From positions 1,116,001 through 1,180,000 of the forward strand of contig CAVXZL010000012.1 in the NCBI GenBank assembly GCA_963766345.1: DNA of 64,000 nucleotides. Direction: 5' to 3'. Origin of the DNA: DASVFB01 sp963766345 (lineage in GTDB: Bacteria > Actinomycetota > Thermoleophilia > Gaiellales > Gaiellaceae). Shown in pieces: positions 44,348 to 52,158 of the stretch. Under the pieces are notes generated by a model that searched no databases, was not told where the DNA came from, and saw only the letters and a list, made by a program, of their open reading frames with translations. Both the position numbers and the translations under genes were made by a program. Each line of letters starts with the position of its first letter. Within the stretch, counting starts at the first letter, position 1.

Positions 44348-44586
44348 CCGGGAGCTACTTCGATCCTTGCGAGAAGTGCGAGGAGATGATGCAGCCTTAC
44401 CTGGACCGCACCCTCGACGACACGCAGGTGCGCGAAGCGGAGGCGCATCTCGACGGTTGCTCGTACTGCCGCAGCCGCTACCGCTTCGAGGTCTCGCTCC
44501 GCAGGTATGTCCGCACGGCCGCTGCGGAGCAGATGCCGGTCGAGTTGAAGGCGAAGCTCTCGGCGCTGCGCACTCCGCTTCAGTAG
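44344..44586 (+). CDS. rsrA: RsrA-type redox zinc anti-sigma factor
   Basis: 80 residues. Zinc site with CEKCEEMMQPYLDRTLDD near 9-26 and HLDGCSYC (His-x3-Cys-x2-Cys) near 35-42, the arrangement of RsrA, which releases SigR when its cysteines oxidise. GTG 44344 overlaps the sigma stop. With the sigma factor this forms the thiol-stress switch typical of mycothiol-containing actinobacteria. Confidence 0.9.
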   Translation: MTGSYFDPCEKCEEMMQPYLDRTLDDTQVREAEAHLDGCSYCRSRYRFEVSLRRYVRTAAAEQMPVELKAKLSALRTPLQ

Positions 44587-44603
44587 TCGGGACGCAACGC
44601 GCG

Positions 44604-44963
44604 ATGAGCGACGAACATGCGGCACCCGAGACGAAGGGTGTTACCGCGGAGGTACTTGCAAAGGTCGACCTCGGCCCAGAGATCGAGGGCATGGCCGGGC
44701 GCCAACTTCGGATGCGGATGGTGACCATCGAGCCAGGAGGCGTCTTCGGCCCGATTCACGACCACAAAGACAGACCGGGCATCGTCTACGTCCTGCAAGG
44801 AACGATCACCGACCATCGAGATGGAGTCGCCACGCAGTACGGGCCGGGAGTGGGCTGGCCCGAGGATCGGCACACCACACACTGGCTCGAGAACAGAGGA
44901 ACGATTCCCGCGGTGGAGATCTCGGTCGACATCGTCAGGCAAGAGCCTGACGTCCGCGAGTAA
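44604..44963 (+). CDS. Cupin-domain protein
   Basis: 119 residues, one cupin barrel: FGPIHDHKDRPGIVYVLQGT with two His and downstream Glu-free motif 1, and motif 2 GWPEDRHTTHWLENRG with His near 92 and 95. Probably binds a metal; substrate unknown. It follows rsrA by 17 bp on the same strand and may belong to the thiol-stress regulon. Confidence 0.85.
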   Translation: MSDEHAAPETKGVTAEVLAKVDLGPEIEGMAGRQLRMRMVTIEPGGVFGPIHDHKDRPGIVYVLQGTITDHRDGVATQYGPGVGWPEDRHTTHWLENRGTIPAVEISVDIVRQEPDVRE

Positions 44964-44991
44964 CGGCGGCGCGTCGCGAAGGTGGCGCAGC

Positions 44992-45003
44992 GATACTTCG
45001 GGC
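44992..45003 (+). promoter_or_regulatory. Leaderless promoter before a possible ATC start
   Basis: GATACT (44992-44997), 6-nt spacer, then ATC 45004, the codon where the HTH protein should begin. Confidence 0.4.
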
Positions 45004-45198
45004 ATCGACTGGCCCGCACCCCTTACCGTCCGCGAGGTTGCCGCCGAGCTCCGCTGCTCCGAGGACGAGGTTCGCGCACTGATCCGTGACGGCGAGCTGC
45101 AGACGGTCGCCTGCGGGATCCGACCCGGCCTCATTCCCCGCCACCAGCTGGACGACTACCTACGCCGGCTCCGGCGCCGAATCAAAGACTCGGCCTGA
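45004..45198 (+). CDS. Small excisionase/MerR-like HTH DNA-binding protein
   Basis: About 64 residues, all one helix-turn-helix domain: LTVREVAAELRCSEDEVRAL, IRDGELQTVACGIRPGLIPR and HQLDDYLRRLRRRI match the HTH_17/excisionase family (small regulators of phage, plasmid or housekeeping genes). No ATG, GTG or TTG lies in frame upstream before the cupin gene; the best N-terminus is ATC 45004 directly after a leaderless-style -10. No integrase gene is nearby, so a phage origin is not supported. Confidence 0.72.
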   Translation: MDWPAPLTVREVAAELRCSEDEVRALIRDGELQTVACGIRPGLIPRHQLDDYLRRLRRRIKDSA

Positions 45199-45567
45199 TC
45201 CTCAACGGCGCAGGTCCGTGTCCCCTTACGCGGTCGCGATGGATGAGGACGCCGGAGAGGCGTGGATGATCGAACGGCGGGATCCTGGAACCGGCGTAAC
45301 GGCAGTGCCCTGGGCCAGCGTGCGGGAATGTCACCCGACGAGCCCGACGTTCACGGCTCACGCGGTGATCCGATACGTGGACTGCCACTGGGCCCATGCA
45401 CCCGACCGACGTGCGAACAGGCTTCGCCTCGGGCACGAAGTCCCACGGCTCGAGGTTTCTGCCCTGAATACAGTTCTGCGGGTAGGCCGCAGGACGACTG
45501 GGGAGCGCCCCGATGCTCGGGGCGCCTGCTCGATGCGACGCTGCTCACGACGAGGGAGGTGTCGGGG
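45199..45567. other. 369-bp region without a convincing gene
   Basis: Several overlapping short reading frames exist on both strands but none has family motifs, good start signals or sensible composition. It contains one perfect 9-bp hairpin GCGCCCCGA/TCGGGGCGC (45505-45525) without a T-tract, and near its 3' end a GAGGGAGG Shine-Dalgarno for the next gene. Confidence 0.5.
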
Positions 45568-45876
45568 ATGTCCAGCAGCGGGTTTCACCAGCGGCTGCCG
45601 ATCGAGAAACGACGTCGCTTCGCAGTTGCGCCCACGACACGGCTCGGGAAGTGGGCAGTCGGGCTGGCGGTGGCGAGCTTCGTGCTCGGGATGGGTTGGC
45701 AGCTCATGGGGCCGTTGGGCGGGTTTCCGATGATCGTGGTCGCTCTGGCCAGCGGCGTCGTGGCGCTCCAGGCGATCTTCCGGGACGGAGAGCGAGCGCT
45801 CACGGTCTTCGCATCGCTCGTGTGGTTCCTCCTGGCCGCGGCGTTGCTCGTGGAACTTCTAATCGCCCTGGCCTAG
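45568..45876 (+). CDS. Small membrane protein, three helices
   Basis: 102 residues. A basic N-terminus (RLPIEKRRRF) precedes three hydrophobic helices (WAVGLAVASFVLGMGWQLMG, FPMIVVALASGVVALQAI, LTVFASLVWFLLAAALLVEL). No family recognised. Start ATG 45568 is set by GAGGGAGG about 9 nt upstream, so the mRNA is leadered. Isolated gene. Confidence 0.72.
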   Translation: MSSSGFHQRLPIEKRRRFAVAPTTRLGKWAVGLAVASFVLGMGWQLMGPLGGFPMIVVALASGVVALQAIFRDGERALTVFASLVWFLLAAALLVELLIALA

Positions 45877-45999
45877 CGCTCTGTCCAGTAGGACGCGTCA
45901 CCTTGACCGGGCGGCGGGATCGCGCCATGACCCAGCGTCATCTCGCTTGATCCGCCGAGTCGGCAAATCAGCATGCGCGCCGCGAAGTCCACGCGACGA

Positions 46000-46467
46000 C
46001 TACGCGAAGTCGATGTCGCCCGGCGCCGAGAGGTCGCGGCACGGAACCAGCGTCACGTCGAGAGCGCGCGCGCCTTCGTCTGGAATGCGCTGCCATTCGG
46101 AGCGCGCGAGCAGGACCGGGTGCGAGCGGTTGACGCCGTCGTAGCTGGCGGCGAGCACATCCCCCGCGCCTGCCCGCCAGGCGTCGATGACGCGGTCCAC
46201 TGCGCGCGAGTCGAGGTCCGGGCCGTCCGCGAGGACGACGACGGCGGCCTCGGCATCGACGTTGCGAACGCCGCAACGCAAGGACGCGCCCGGGCCTCGT
46301 GCCCACTCGGTGCAGTGCACGACACGCGCGTCCGTCTCGACCTCGTGCGCGCCGGTGACGACGACGACGTCGTCGACCGAGCTCTGCTCCAGCGCCTCGA
46401 GCACCGCCGGCAGGAAGAGCCGCTGCTTCGGAGAGCCGAAGCGCGACGCCTCTCCGGCCGCCAGCAC
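46000..46467 (-). CDS. MocA-like molybdopterin nucleotidyltransferase (short)
   Basis: 155 residues, GT-A fold of the MobA/MocA family: LAAGEASRFGSPKQ at the N-terminus (nucleotide loop with Lys) and VVLADGPDLDSRAVDRVIDA near 77 (metal-binding Asp), with SHPVLLARSEW near 118. MocA makes the molybdopterin cytosine dinucleotide needed by xanthine-oxidase-type hydroxylases, matching the CoxL-like genes upstream in the same operon. It is shorter than usual (about 190): the first beta strand lies before GTG 46467 without a canonical start codon, and ~8 residues after the GSPKQ loop are missing. Confidence 0.82.
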   Translation of the reverse strand: MLAAGEASRFGSPKQRLFLPAVLEALEQSSVDDVVVVTGAHEVETDARVVHCTEWARGPGASLRCGVRNVDAEAAVVVLADGPDLDSRAVDRVIDAWRAGAGDVLAASYDGVNRSHPVLLARSEWQRIPDEGARALDVTLVPCRDLSAPGDIDFA

Positions 46468-46475
46468 GACCGCCG

Positions 46476-47141
46476 TTACGACGTCTCGACCTTGGCCTTC
46501 GAGATGACGACCGCCCGCGTCGGCTGCTCGTTCGCATCGCCGAGCTTGCCGATCCGGTCGACGACGTCGAGGCCGGACGTCACCTTGCCGACGATCGCGT
46601 AGTCCGGCGGCAGCGCGGCGTCCGCCGACGTCACGACGAAGAACTGGCTGCCCGCGGTGCCGGCGGGCTCCGTCGCGGTCTTCGCCATCGCGACGACGCC
46701 GTGCGTGTACTTCGCGTCCTGCGGCACGGAGTCGTGCGTCTCGTAGCCGGGCCCGCCGGAGCCGCCGCCGGTCGGGTCGCCGCCCTGGATCACAAAGCCG
46801 AGGACGATCCGGTGGAAGTACGTGTCGTCGAAGAAGCCCCGCTTCGCGAGCGAGACGAGCGAGCCGGCTGCGTTCGGCGCGACCTTCTGGTTCAGCGTCA
46901 CCGTGAACGAGCCGCAGTTCGTCTCGAACACGAGGCGGTATGTCTTGTCGGCGTCGAGCTTCAGGTTCTCGTTCGAGAGCGTCCGGTCGTGCGTCGTCTT
47001 CTGCGCCTCCGTGCAGCCGTCCTTCGCCGCCGCCGCCGCCGTCGTGGTCGCCGCCGTCGTGGGAGGCGCGCTCTCGTTCGAACCGCCGCCGCCGCAGCCG
47101 GCGAGCGTGAGGACGAGTAGGCCGAACGCGACGCGCCTCAT
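46476..47141 (-). CDS. Lipoprotein cyclophilin-type peptidyl-prolyl isomerase
   Basis: 221 residues. Lipoprotein signal (FGLLVLTLAGC, lipobox Cys16), Ser/Thr/Ala-rich linker, and a cyclophilin domain from about 65: VTLNQKVAPNAAGSLVSLAK, YFHRIVLGFVIQGGDP (catalytic Arg and Phe/Gln), AMAKTATEPAGTAGSQFFVV. Folding catalyst on the outer membrane face. It lies 1 bp after the FAD-subunit stop, so it is in the molybdenum-hydroxylase transcript, an unusual companion. Confidence 0.9.
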   Translation of the reverse strand: MRRVAFGLLVLTLAGCGGGGSNESAPPTTAATTTAAAAAKDGCTEAQKTTHDRTLSNENLKLDADKTYRLVFETNCGSFTVTLNQKVAPNAAGSLVSLAKRGFFDDTYFHRIVLGFVIQGGDPTGGGSGGPGYETHDSVPQDAKYTHGVVAMAKTATEPAGTAGSQFFVVTSADAALPPDYAIVGKVTSGLDVVDRIGKLGDANEQPTRAVVISKAKVETS

Positions 47142-47142
47142 C

Positions 47143-47973
47143 TCAGGCGGGGCGCTCCAGCTGTGCTCGCGCACGGCGGACGAGCGCGTCGAGGATCGTC
47201 GTCTTGTAGGCGGTGCCCGGCAGCGGCGTCGCACCGTCGAGGCCACTCCACGGGATCGGCGCCACGCCCGCGAGGCCGAAGCGCACGTCGTCCCCGAAGC
47301 GCGCGGCGCCGACGCCGACGAGCGCGAACGACCACCGCCGCCGGTCCATCGCCTTCAGGTAGACGGACGCGTCGGGCTTCGGAACCTCGAGCTCGAGAAT
47401 CAGCTCGTCCTTCGCGAGCGTCGTCGTCGGACGGTCGTCTTCGGTCGGCAGCCGGTAGAGATCCGCGATCGGCAGCTCGCGCCGGTCCGTGCGGACGGTC
47501 GCGCCGAGCGCGAGCAGCGCAGCCGCGGGATCGGAAGGATGCGCCGACGCGCAGAAGTCGTTCGCGAACACGGCGTGCTCGCGATGCTCTCCCTCGCGCG
47601 CGTGGCAGCGGTCGCCGCCGTGGAGGCGGCACGGGAACTTGAGGCGCCAGTACCAGCAGCGCGTCGCCTGCAGCAGGTTGCCGCCGATCGTTCCGGTCGC
47701 GCGGAGTTGCGGCGACGCCGAGAGGCGGCACGCCTCGCGCAGAGCCTCCGGAATCTGCGGATCGACCTCGAGCTCGCCGAGCGTGGTGCCGGCGCCGATC
47801 GTCGTGCCGTCGATCCCCTTCGGCACCGCCTGCCGCAGCTCGACGAGCGTGTCCGCGCGGACGATGCGCGAGTTGAGCAGCGGCACGAGCTCGGTCCCGC
47901 CGGCGAGTGCGACGGCGCCGTTGCCGAGTGCCTCGACGGCGTCCGCGACCGACTCAGGCCGTGCGAGCTCCAC
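47143..47973 (-). CDS. Molybdenum hydroxylase FAD-binding subunit (CoxM/XdhB-like)
   Basis: 276 residues. FAD-binding motifs AVALAGGTELVPLLN near 25 and RATGTIGGNLLQ near 95, followed by RCWYWRLKFPC and GGDRCHAREG, a cysteine-rich insert like the extra cluster loop of 4-hydroxybenzoyl-CoA reductase beta subunits, though the fourth Cys is not evident. C-terminal CO_deh_flav_C domain. Transfers electrons from the iron-sulfur subunit to the final acceptor. GTG 47973 starts inside the preceding small gene (20-bp overlap). Confidence 0.9.
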   Translation of the reverse strand: MELARPESVADAVEALGNGAVALAGGTELVPLLNSRIVRADTLVELRQAVPKGIDGTTIGAGTTLGELEVDPQIPEALREACRLSASPQLRATGTIGGNLLQATRCWYWRLKFPCRLHGGDRCHAREGEHREHAVFANDFCASAHPSDPAAALLALGATVRTDRRELPIADLYRLPTEDDRPTTTLAKDELILELEVPKPDASVYLKAMDRRRWSFALVGVGAARFGDDVRFGLAGVAPIPWSGLDGATPLPGTAYKTTILDALVRRARAQLERPA

Positions 47974-48331
47974 GCAGCTCCTCGCTCCGGCGGAGCGCAT
48001 CGAACAACGCGTCCGCATCGGGAACCTCGACAGGGTCGAGGTCGTCGGGCACCGTCGCGTCGTAGCTCGCGACGAACGCCGTCGGCGTGCCGTCCGCCGG
48101 CAGGATCGCCAGGTCGACGTCGACCGCGACCTCGAAGATCACCTGCGCCAGCTCACGCGTGAGCGAGCGCACGATGAAGACGGCGCCGTCGTCGTCGAGC
48201 GAGACGCCCGCGTCGCCGCCGTCGGCGGTCGTGACGATCGAGTCGTCGCCTACGCCGTGTCTCGCGAGCGCGGACTCGACCTGCTCGCGGTCGAGCTCGT
48301 CGCCGCTCTCCAGGAAGACGTCGAGGCTCAA
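47954..48331 (-). CDS. Unknown acidic protein inserted between hydroxylase subunit genes
   Basis: 125 residues, strongly acidic (LDVFLESGDELDREQVESAL, TADGGDAGVSLDDDGAVFIV, VPDDLDPVEVPDADALFDAL), apparent alpha/beta fold, no family recognised. Start is TTG 48331 overlapping the large-subunit TGA (TTGA), end overlaps the FAD-subunit start by 20 bp. Such tight packing suggests a dedicated partner, for example a maturation or regulatory factor of this hydroxylase; that is inference. Confidence 0.72.
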   Translation of the reverse strand: MSLDVFLESGDELDREQVESALARHGVGDDSIVTTADGGDAGVSLDDDGAVFIVRSLTRELAQVIFEVAVDVDLAILPADGTPTAFVASYDATVPDDLDPVEVPDADALFDALRRSEELRGARTA

Positions 48332-50580
48332 ACGGCGACTTCCTCGCGCTCGCGTTCGCGCTTCCGCGCTTCCTCGAGCGCGCGCAGCATCTCCTCGCGT
48401 GTGATCGGCAGCGAGCGGACGTCGGCGCCGGTCGCGTCGCGGATCGCGTTCGCGATCGCAGCGGCCGTCGGCACGATCGGCGGCTCGCCGAGCCCCTTGG
48501 CGCCGAGGTTCGTCAGATGCGGATCGGCGACGTCGAGCAGTTCGGTGATGATCTCCGGGACGTCGGCGATCGTCGGCATCTTGTACGCGTCGAGGCTGAC
48601 CGTGAGCGTTCGTCCCGTCTGCGGATCGAGCAGCCGCTCCTCCGAGAGCGTGTGGCCGATGCCCTGGATGATTCCGCCCTCGACCTGCGACGACGCGCCG
48701 AGCGGGTTGATGACGCGTCCGACGTCGTGGATCGCCGCGATGCGCTCGACGCGAACCTCGCCGGTCTCCACGTCGACGGCGACCTCGGCGACCTGCACGC
48801 CGAACGTCAGCACCTGCATCCCCGTCGGGTTCGGCCCGCGCGCGCCCTTGCCGAGGATCTGCCCGGACTCGAGCACACCGACGATCTCCTCGAGCGGCCA
48901 GGAGCCGCCGTCGGAGCAGACGACGTGACCGTTCTTCAGCGAGAGCGTGCGCTCTTCCCTGTGGTGGCGCTGCGCCGCGATCTCGATCACCTGCCGCGCC
49001 GTGTCCGCGGCGGCCGCGCGCACGGCCGGGCCCATCGAGGGGATCGTGGACGAGCCGGCGGAGATCGACGCGTACGGGCCGCGTGCCGTGTCGCCAGCCG
49101 TTATCTCGACCCGGTCGAGCGAGAGGCCGAGCTCTTCCGCAGCGATCTGCTGCATCGCCGTCTTCGAGCCCGTGCCGATGTCCTGCATCGCGGTCACGAC
49201 CTGGACGCGGCCGTCGGCGCCGAGCCTGATCCACGCGTACGAGGGCGGACCGCCGCCGCCGTACCAGACCTGCGACGCCATTCCGACGCCGCGCTTCCAC
49301 GTGCGGTCGCTCATCGCCTTCACCTCGTGCCGGCGCTCCCAGTGCTTCTCCGCGCGCTCGTAGCACTCCATGAGGTTCTTCGACGAGTACGAGCGCCCCT
49401 CGGTCGAATGCGCGTAGTTGCGCCGCCGGATCTCCAGCGGATCGACGTCGAGCTTTGCCGCGAGCTCGTCGAGGAGACACTCGAGGCCGAACGTGCCCTC
49501 GACGAAGCCCGGAGCCCGGAACGCCTTCATCGGCGGCGTGTTCAGCTTCGCCGCGTACTCGAGCGTGCGCACGTTGTCGCACGCGTAGAGCATCTGCATC
49601 GGCCCCGCGGTCGACGCGTGCCAGCCGGCCCAGCCGAGAGCGGCGATGAACTCTCCTTCGAGCGCGGTCAGCGTGCCGTCGGCGCGAGCGCCCGCACGGA
49701 GCTTCTGGATCGTCGCGTTGCGGTTGCCCGAGTCGAGGTTCTCCTCGCGGCGCGTGAGCGCGCACTTCACCGGCCGGCCGGTGCGCTTCGCGAGCTCGAT
49801 CGCGATGTACGTGTAGTCGCCGGCCGCGTTCTTCGAGCCGAAGCCGCCGCCCATGTAGTTGCAGACGACGCGCACCTTGTCACCCGGCAGGCCCAGTGCT
49901 TCCGAGATCTCCTCGCGAATGCCCCAGACGAACTGCGTCGAGATGTAGACGACGAGCTGGTCGCCTTCCCAGTCGCACACCGACTGGTGCGTCTCGAGCG
50001 AGTTGTGCAGCACGGTCTGCGTCCGGTACGTCGCTTCGACGACGACGTCCGCGTCTGCGAAGCCGCGGGAGATGTCACCGCGGTCGTAGCTCCGCGGCTC
50101 GCCGTGGAGCTTCTTCTGCTCGACAGCCTGCTCGGGATCGAGCGTCGGCTCGAGCTCCTCGAACTCGACCTGGAGCGCGCCGAGTGCGGCACGCGCCTGC
50201 GCGAACGTGTCTGCGGCGACGGCGGCGATGGACTGCCCCTGGTAGTTCGCCTCGGTGACGAGTTGCTGGATGGCGCCGGGCTCGAGCACCGCCCGCACCC
50301 CCGGCGCCTCGAGCGCACGCGACGCATCGAAGGACTTGACGCGCGCACGGGCGAACGGCGAGCGCAATACGGCCGTGTGCAGCATCCCCGGCAGGTCGAT
50401 GTCCGCGGTGTAGATCGCCTTGCCGGTCGCGCGCTGAAGCCCGTCTTGCCGCGGCGCCGGCTTGCCGACGACGTCGAGCGGGCCGTCCGTCCACTGGTCG
50501 AGCGGATCCTCCTCGACCACGAGCCAGACCTCTTCGAAACGCCCTTCGACTTCCTTCTCGGTTCGGATCAGTCTCGCCAC
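48328..50580 (-). CDS. Molybdenum hydroxylase large subunit (xanthine-dehydrogenase-like)
   Basis: 750 residues. N-terminal Ald_Xan_dh domain (VVGKPAPRQDGLQRATGKAI...YTADIDLPGMLHTAVLRSPF), then molybdopterin-binding domain: GGGFGSKNAAGDYT near 255, PPMKAFRAPGFVEGTFGLE near 365, IGTGSKTAMQQIAAEELGL near 460, and the catalytic Glu in AKGLGEPPIVPTAAAIANAI near 700. The CoxL active-site loop AYxCSFR of true CO dehydrogenases is absent (AFRAPGF instead), so it hydroxylates an aldehyde, purine or N-heterocycle. GTG 50580 overlaps the iron-sulfur subunit gene by 13 bp. Confidence 0.94.
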   Translation of the reverse strand: MARLIRTEKEVEGRFEEVWLVVEEDPLDQWTDGPLDVVGKPAPRQDGLQRATGKAIYTADIDLPGMLHTAVLRSPFARARVKSFDASRALEAPGVRAVLEPGAIQQLVTEANYQGQSIAAVAADTFAQARAALGALQVEFEELEPTLDPEQAVEQKKLHGEPRSYDRGDISRGFADADVVVEATYRTQTVLHNSLETHQSVCDWEGDQLVVYISTQFVWGIREEISEALGLPGDKVRVVCNYMGGGFGSKNAAGDYTYIAIELAKRTGRPVKCALTRREENLDSGNRNATIQKLRAGARADGTLTALEGEFIAALGWAGWHASTAGPMQMLYACDNVRTLEYAAKLNTPPMKAFRAPGFVEGTFGLECLLDELAAKLDVDPLEIRRRNYAHSTEGRSYSSKNLMECYERAEKHWERRHEVKAMSDRTWKRGVGMASQVWYGGGGPPSYAWIRLGADGRVQVVTAMQDIGTGSKTAMQQIAAEELGLSLDRVEITAGDTARGPYASISAGSSTIPSMGPAVRAAAADTARQVIEIAAQRHHREERTLSLKNGHVVCSDGGSWPLEEIVGVLESGQILGKGARGPNPTGMQVLTFGVQVAEVAVDVETGEVRVERIAAIHDVGRVINPLGASSQVEGGIIQGIGHTLSEERLLDPQTGRTLTVSLDAYKMPTIADVPEIITELLDVADPHLTNLGAKGLGEPPIVPTAAAIANAIRDATGADVRSLPITREEMLRALEEARKREREREEVAV

Positions 50581-51011
50581 GTGCGAATCGCCTCCTCGAT
50601 CTTGGGATACGTCCCGCAACGGCAGAGGTTCCCCGCCATCGCATGCCGAATCTGCTCGGCGCTCGGGTTCGGGTCGCTCTCGACGAGCGCCGTCGCCGAC
50701 ACGATCTGGCCTGGAGTGCAGAAGCCGCACTGCAACGCGTCGGCGCGGACGAACGCCGCGACCATCGGGTGCTCGCGCAAACCTTCGATCGTCGTGATCT
50801 CGCGTCCCTCGACGGCGTGCGCAAGCGTGATGCAGGAGAGCGTGGGCACGCCGTCGACCTGCACGGTGCACGCGCCGCAGTGGCCCTCGTAACACGCGAT
50901 CTTCGTTCCGGTGAGGCCGAGGTCGTCCCGCAACACATCCGCGAGGACGCGCCCGACCTCGACGTCGAGCTCGTAGCGGCCGCCGTTGATCTGCAACGTC
51001 AGCTCACTCAT
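50568..51011 (-). CDS. Molybdenum hydroxylase [2Fe-2S] subunit (CoxS/XdhC-like)
   Basis: 147 residues, two clusters: plant-type ferredoxin ligands in CYEGHCGACTVQVDG and TLSC near 40-59, and the alpha-helical cluster in QCGFCTPGQIVSA near 95 and GNLCRCGTYPKI near 130. Electron relay between Mo centre and FAD. ATG 51011 overlaps the amidohydrolase stop by 8 bp. Confidence 0.95.
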   Translation of the reverse strand: MSELTLQINGGRYELDVEVGRVLADVLRDDLGLTGTKIACYEGHCGACTVQVDGVPTLSCITLAHAVEGREITTIEGLREHPMVAAFVRADALQCGFCTPGQIVSATALVESDPNPSAEQIRHAMAGNLCRCGTYPKIEEAIRTWRD

Positions 51012-52158
51012 GCGAAGCCGTCACCGCCACGATGTCTGCCAGATGCGTCAGCCGCGAAACGATGCGGCTGCTGCGGATGCGCTCCGCCTCCTCGTCGTCG
51101 CTGAGCGCGGTGACCCACAGAACCTTCGCCGTCTCGAGCAGCTCGCGAATCTGCTCGGTCTCCTCGCGGTAGCCGTTCGACGGGGAGTCGGTGGTGTTGA
51201 GCGCGAGGCCGAGCACGCCGATCGTGTCGGCTTGCCGCGTCCACATCAAAGGGATCGCCATCGACAGGTACTGATGGATGCGCGCCATGATCGTCGGCTG
51301 CGTCAGCTCGTCGCCGCCCTTCGGGCTGGTCGGCGTCAGCGGCGGCTCGCCGTTCGCGATGCGCGTGGCGTTGCCGTGCAAGAGGTTGGCGATCTCGCGC
51401 TCGTCGAACCCGGTGAGCCGTGCCGTGCGCAACGCCATCAGCAGCGAGTTCGGCTGACGGGCGTACGGATAGTCGGACGCGTAGACGATCTGCTCCGGCG
51501 GCATCTGCCGGTAGAAGTCGAGCAGGTCGACGCCGCTCCACACGGACGTGTCGAAGAACACGCCCGGCACCCCGGCGAAGCGTGCGGTCAGGTTTCCCAT
51601 GTCGGCGATGCCCGCGTGCGCGATGATCAACTGCACGCCGGCACAGCGCTCGACGAGCGCATGCAGGTGCGCCGCGATCGGCGGCAGGCCGCGGCCGCCG
51701 TGGATGAGGATCGGCACGTTGCGCTCGCACGCGAGCTGGAACACGGGTGTCAGCCGCTCGTCCTCGAGCGAGATCTTCTGCGCGCGGGGATGCAGCTTGA
51801 TTCCCCGCGCGCCCGCGTCGATGCAGCGCTTGGCCTCCGAGATCGGATCCTCGTTGAGGTCGAGGCGGACAAACGGGATCAGGCGCCCGTTCGACTCCCG
51901 CGCGTACGCAAGCGTCCGGTCGTTCGGCGCGCGGAAGCCGGGATGCCGGTCGGGCTCGTCGAGGCAGAACATGAACGCGCGTCCGACGCCGTACTCGTCC
52001 ATGAGCGCGAGCAGCTCGTCCGGGCGGCCGCGCATCCCGTCGATGTCGTCGCCGAGGTGCACGTGCGCGTCGAAGATCTCGACGTCGGCAGGAAGCTGAC
52101 GGAGGAGCTCGTCCGTCCACGTCCCGAGGAGCTCGTGCGCTCGGTCGAGCGCGTTCAC
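51004..52158 (-). CDS. Amidohydrolase (TIM-barrel, amidohydrolase_2 type) with C-terminal extension
   Basis: 384 residues. Metal-dependent hydrolase/decarboxylase: FDAHVHLGDD (His-x-His) near 29, GIKLHPRAQ near 120, ILIHGGRG near 155, IIAHAGIAD near 182, and ASDYPYARQPNSLL (Asp) near 235, the ordered ligands of the ACMSD-like amidohydrolase_2 family. After the barrel ends near 275 there is a ~100-residue extension (ARIHQYLSMAIPLMWTRQAD..., REETEQIRELLETAKVLWVT) that is not part of the usual fold. GTG 52158 overlaps the citrate synthase stop. Likely acts on the same substrate chain as the Mo hydroxylase. Confidence 0.87.
   Translation of the reverse strand: MNALDRAHELLGTWTDELLRQLPADVEIFDAHVHLGDDIDGMRGRPDELLALMDEYGVGRAFMFCLDEPDRHPGFRAPNDRTLAYARESNGRLIPFVRLDLNEDPISEAKRCIDAGARGIKLHPRAQKISLEDERLTPVFQLACERNVPILIHGGRGLPPIAAHLHALVERCAGVQLIIAHAGIADMGNLTARFAGVPGVFFDTSVWSGVDLLDFYRQMPPEQIVYASDYPYARQPNSLLMALRTARLTGFDEREIANLLHGNATRIANGEPPLTPTSPKGGDELTQPTIMARIHQYLSMAIPLMWTRQADTIGVLGLALNTTDSPSNGYREETEQIRELLETAKVLWVTALSDDEEAERIRSSRIVSRLTHLADIVAVTASHE

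Noticed and set aside
45004..45198. Phage excisionase or integrative element
   Set aside because: The domain fits an excisionase-type HTH, but there is no integrase, attachment repeat or phage gene within 20 kb.
45215..45540. Possible gene at ATG 45240 or on the opposite strand
   Set aside because: No homology-like motif, no good start signal, and frames on both strands look equally random.
48328..50580. Aerobic CO dehydrogenase large subunit
   Set aside because: The CoxL form I loop (AYxCSFR) is missing; AFRAPGF is the xanthine-dehydrogenase-type sequence.
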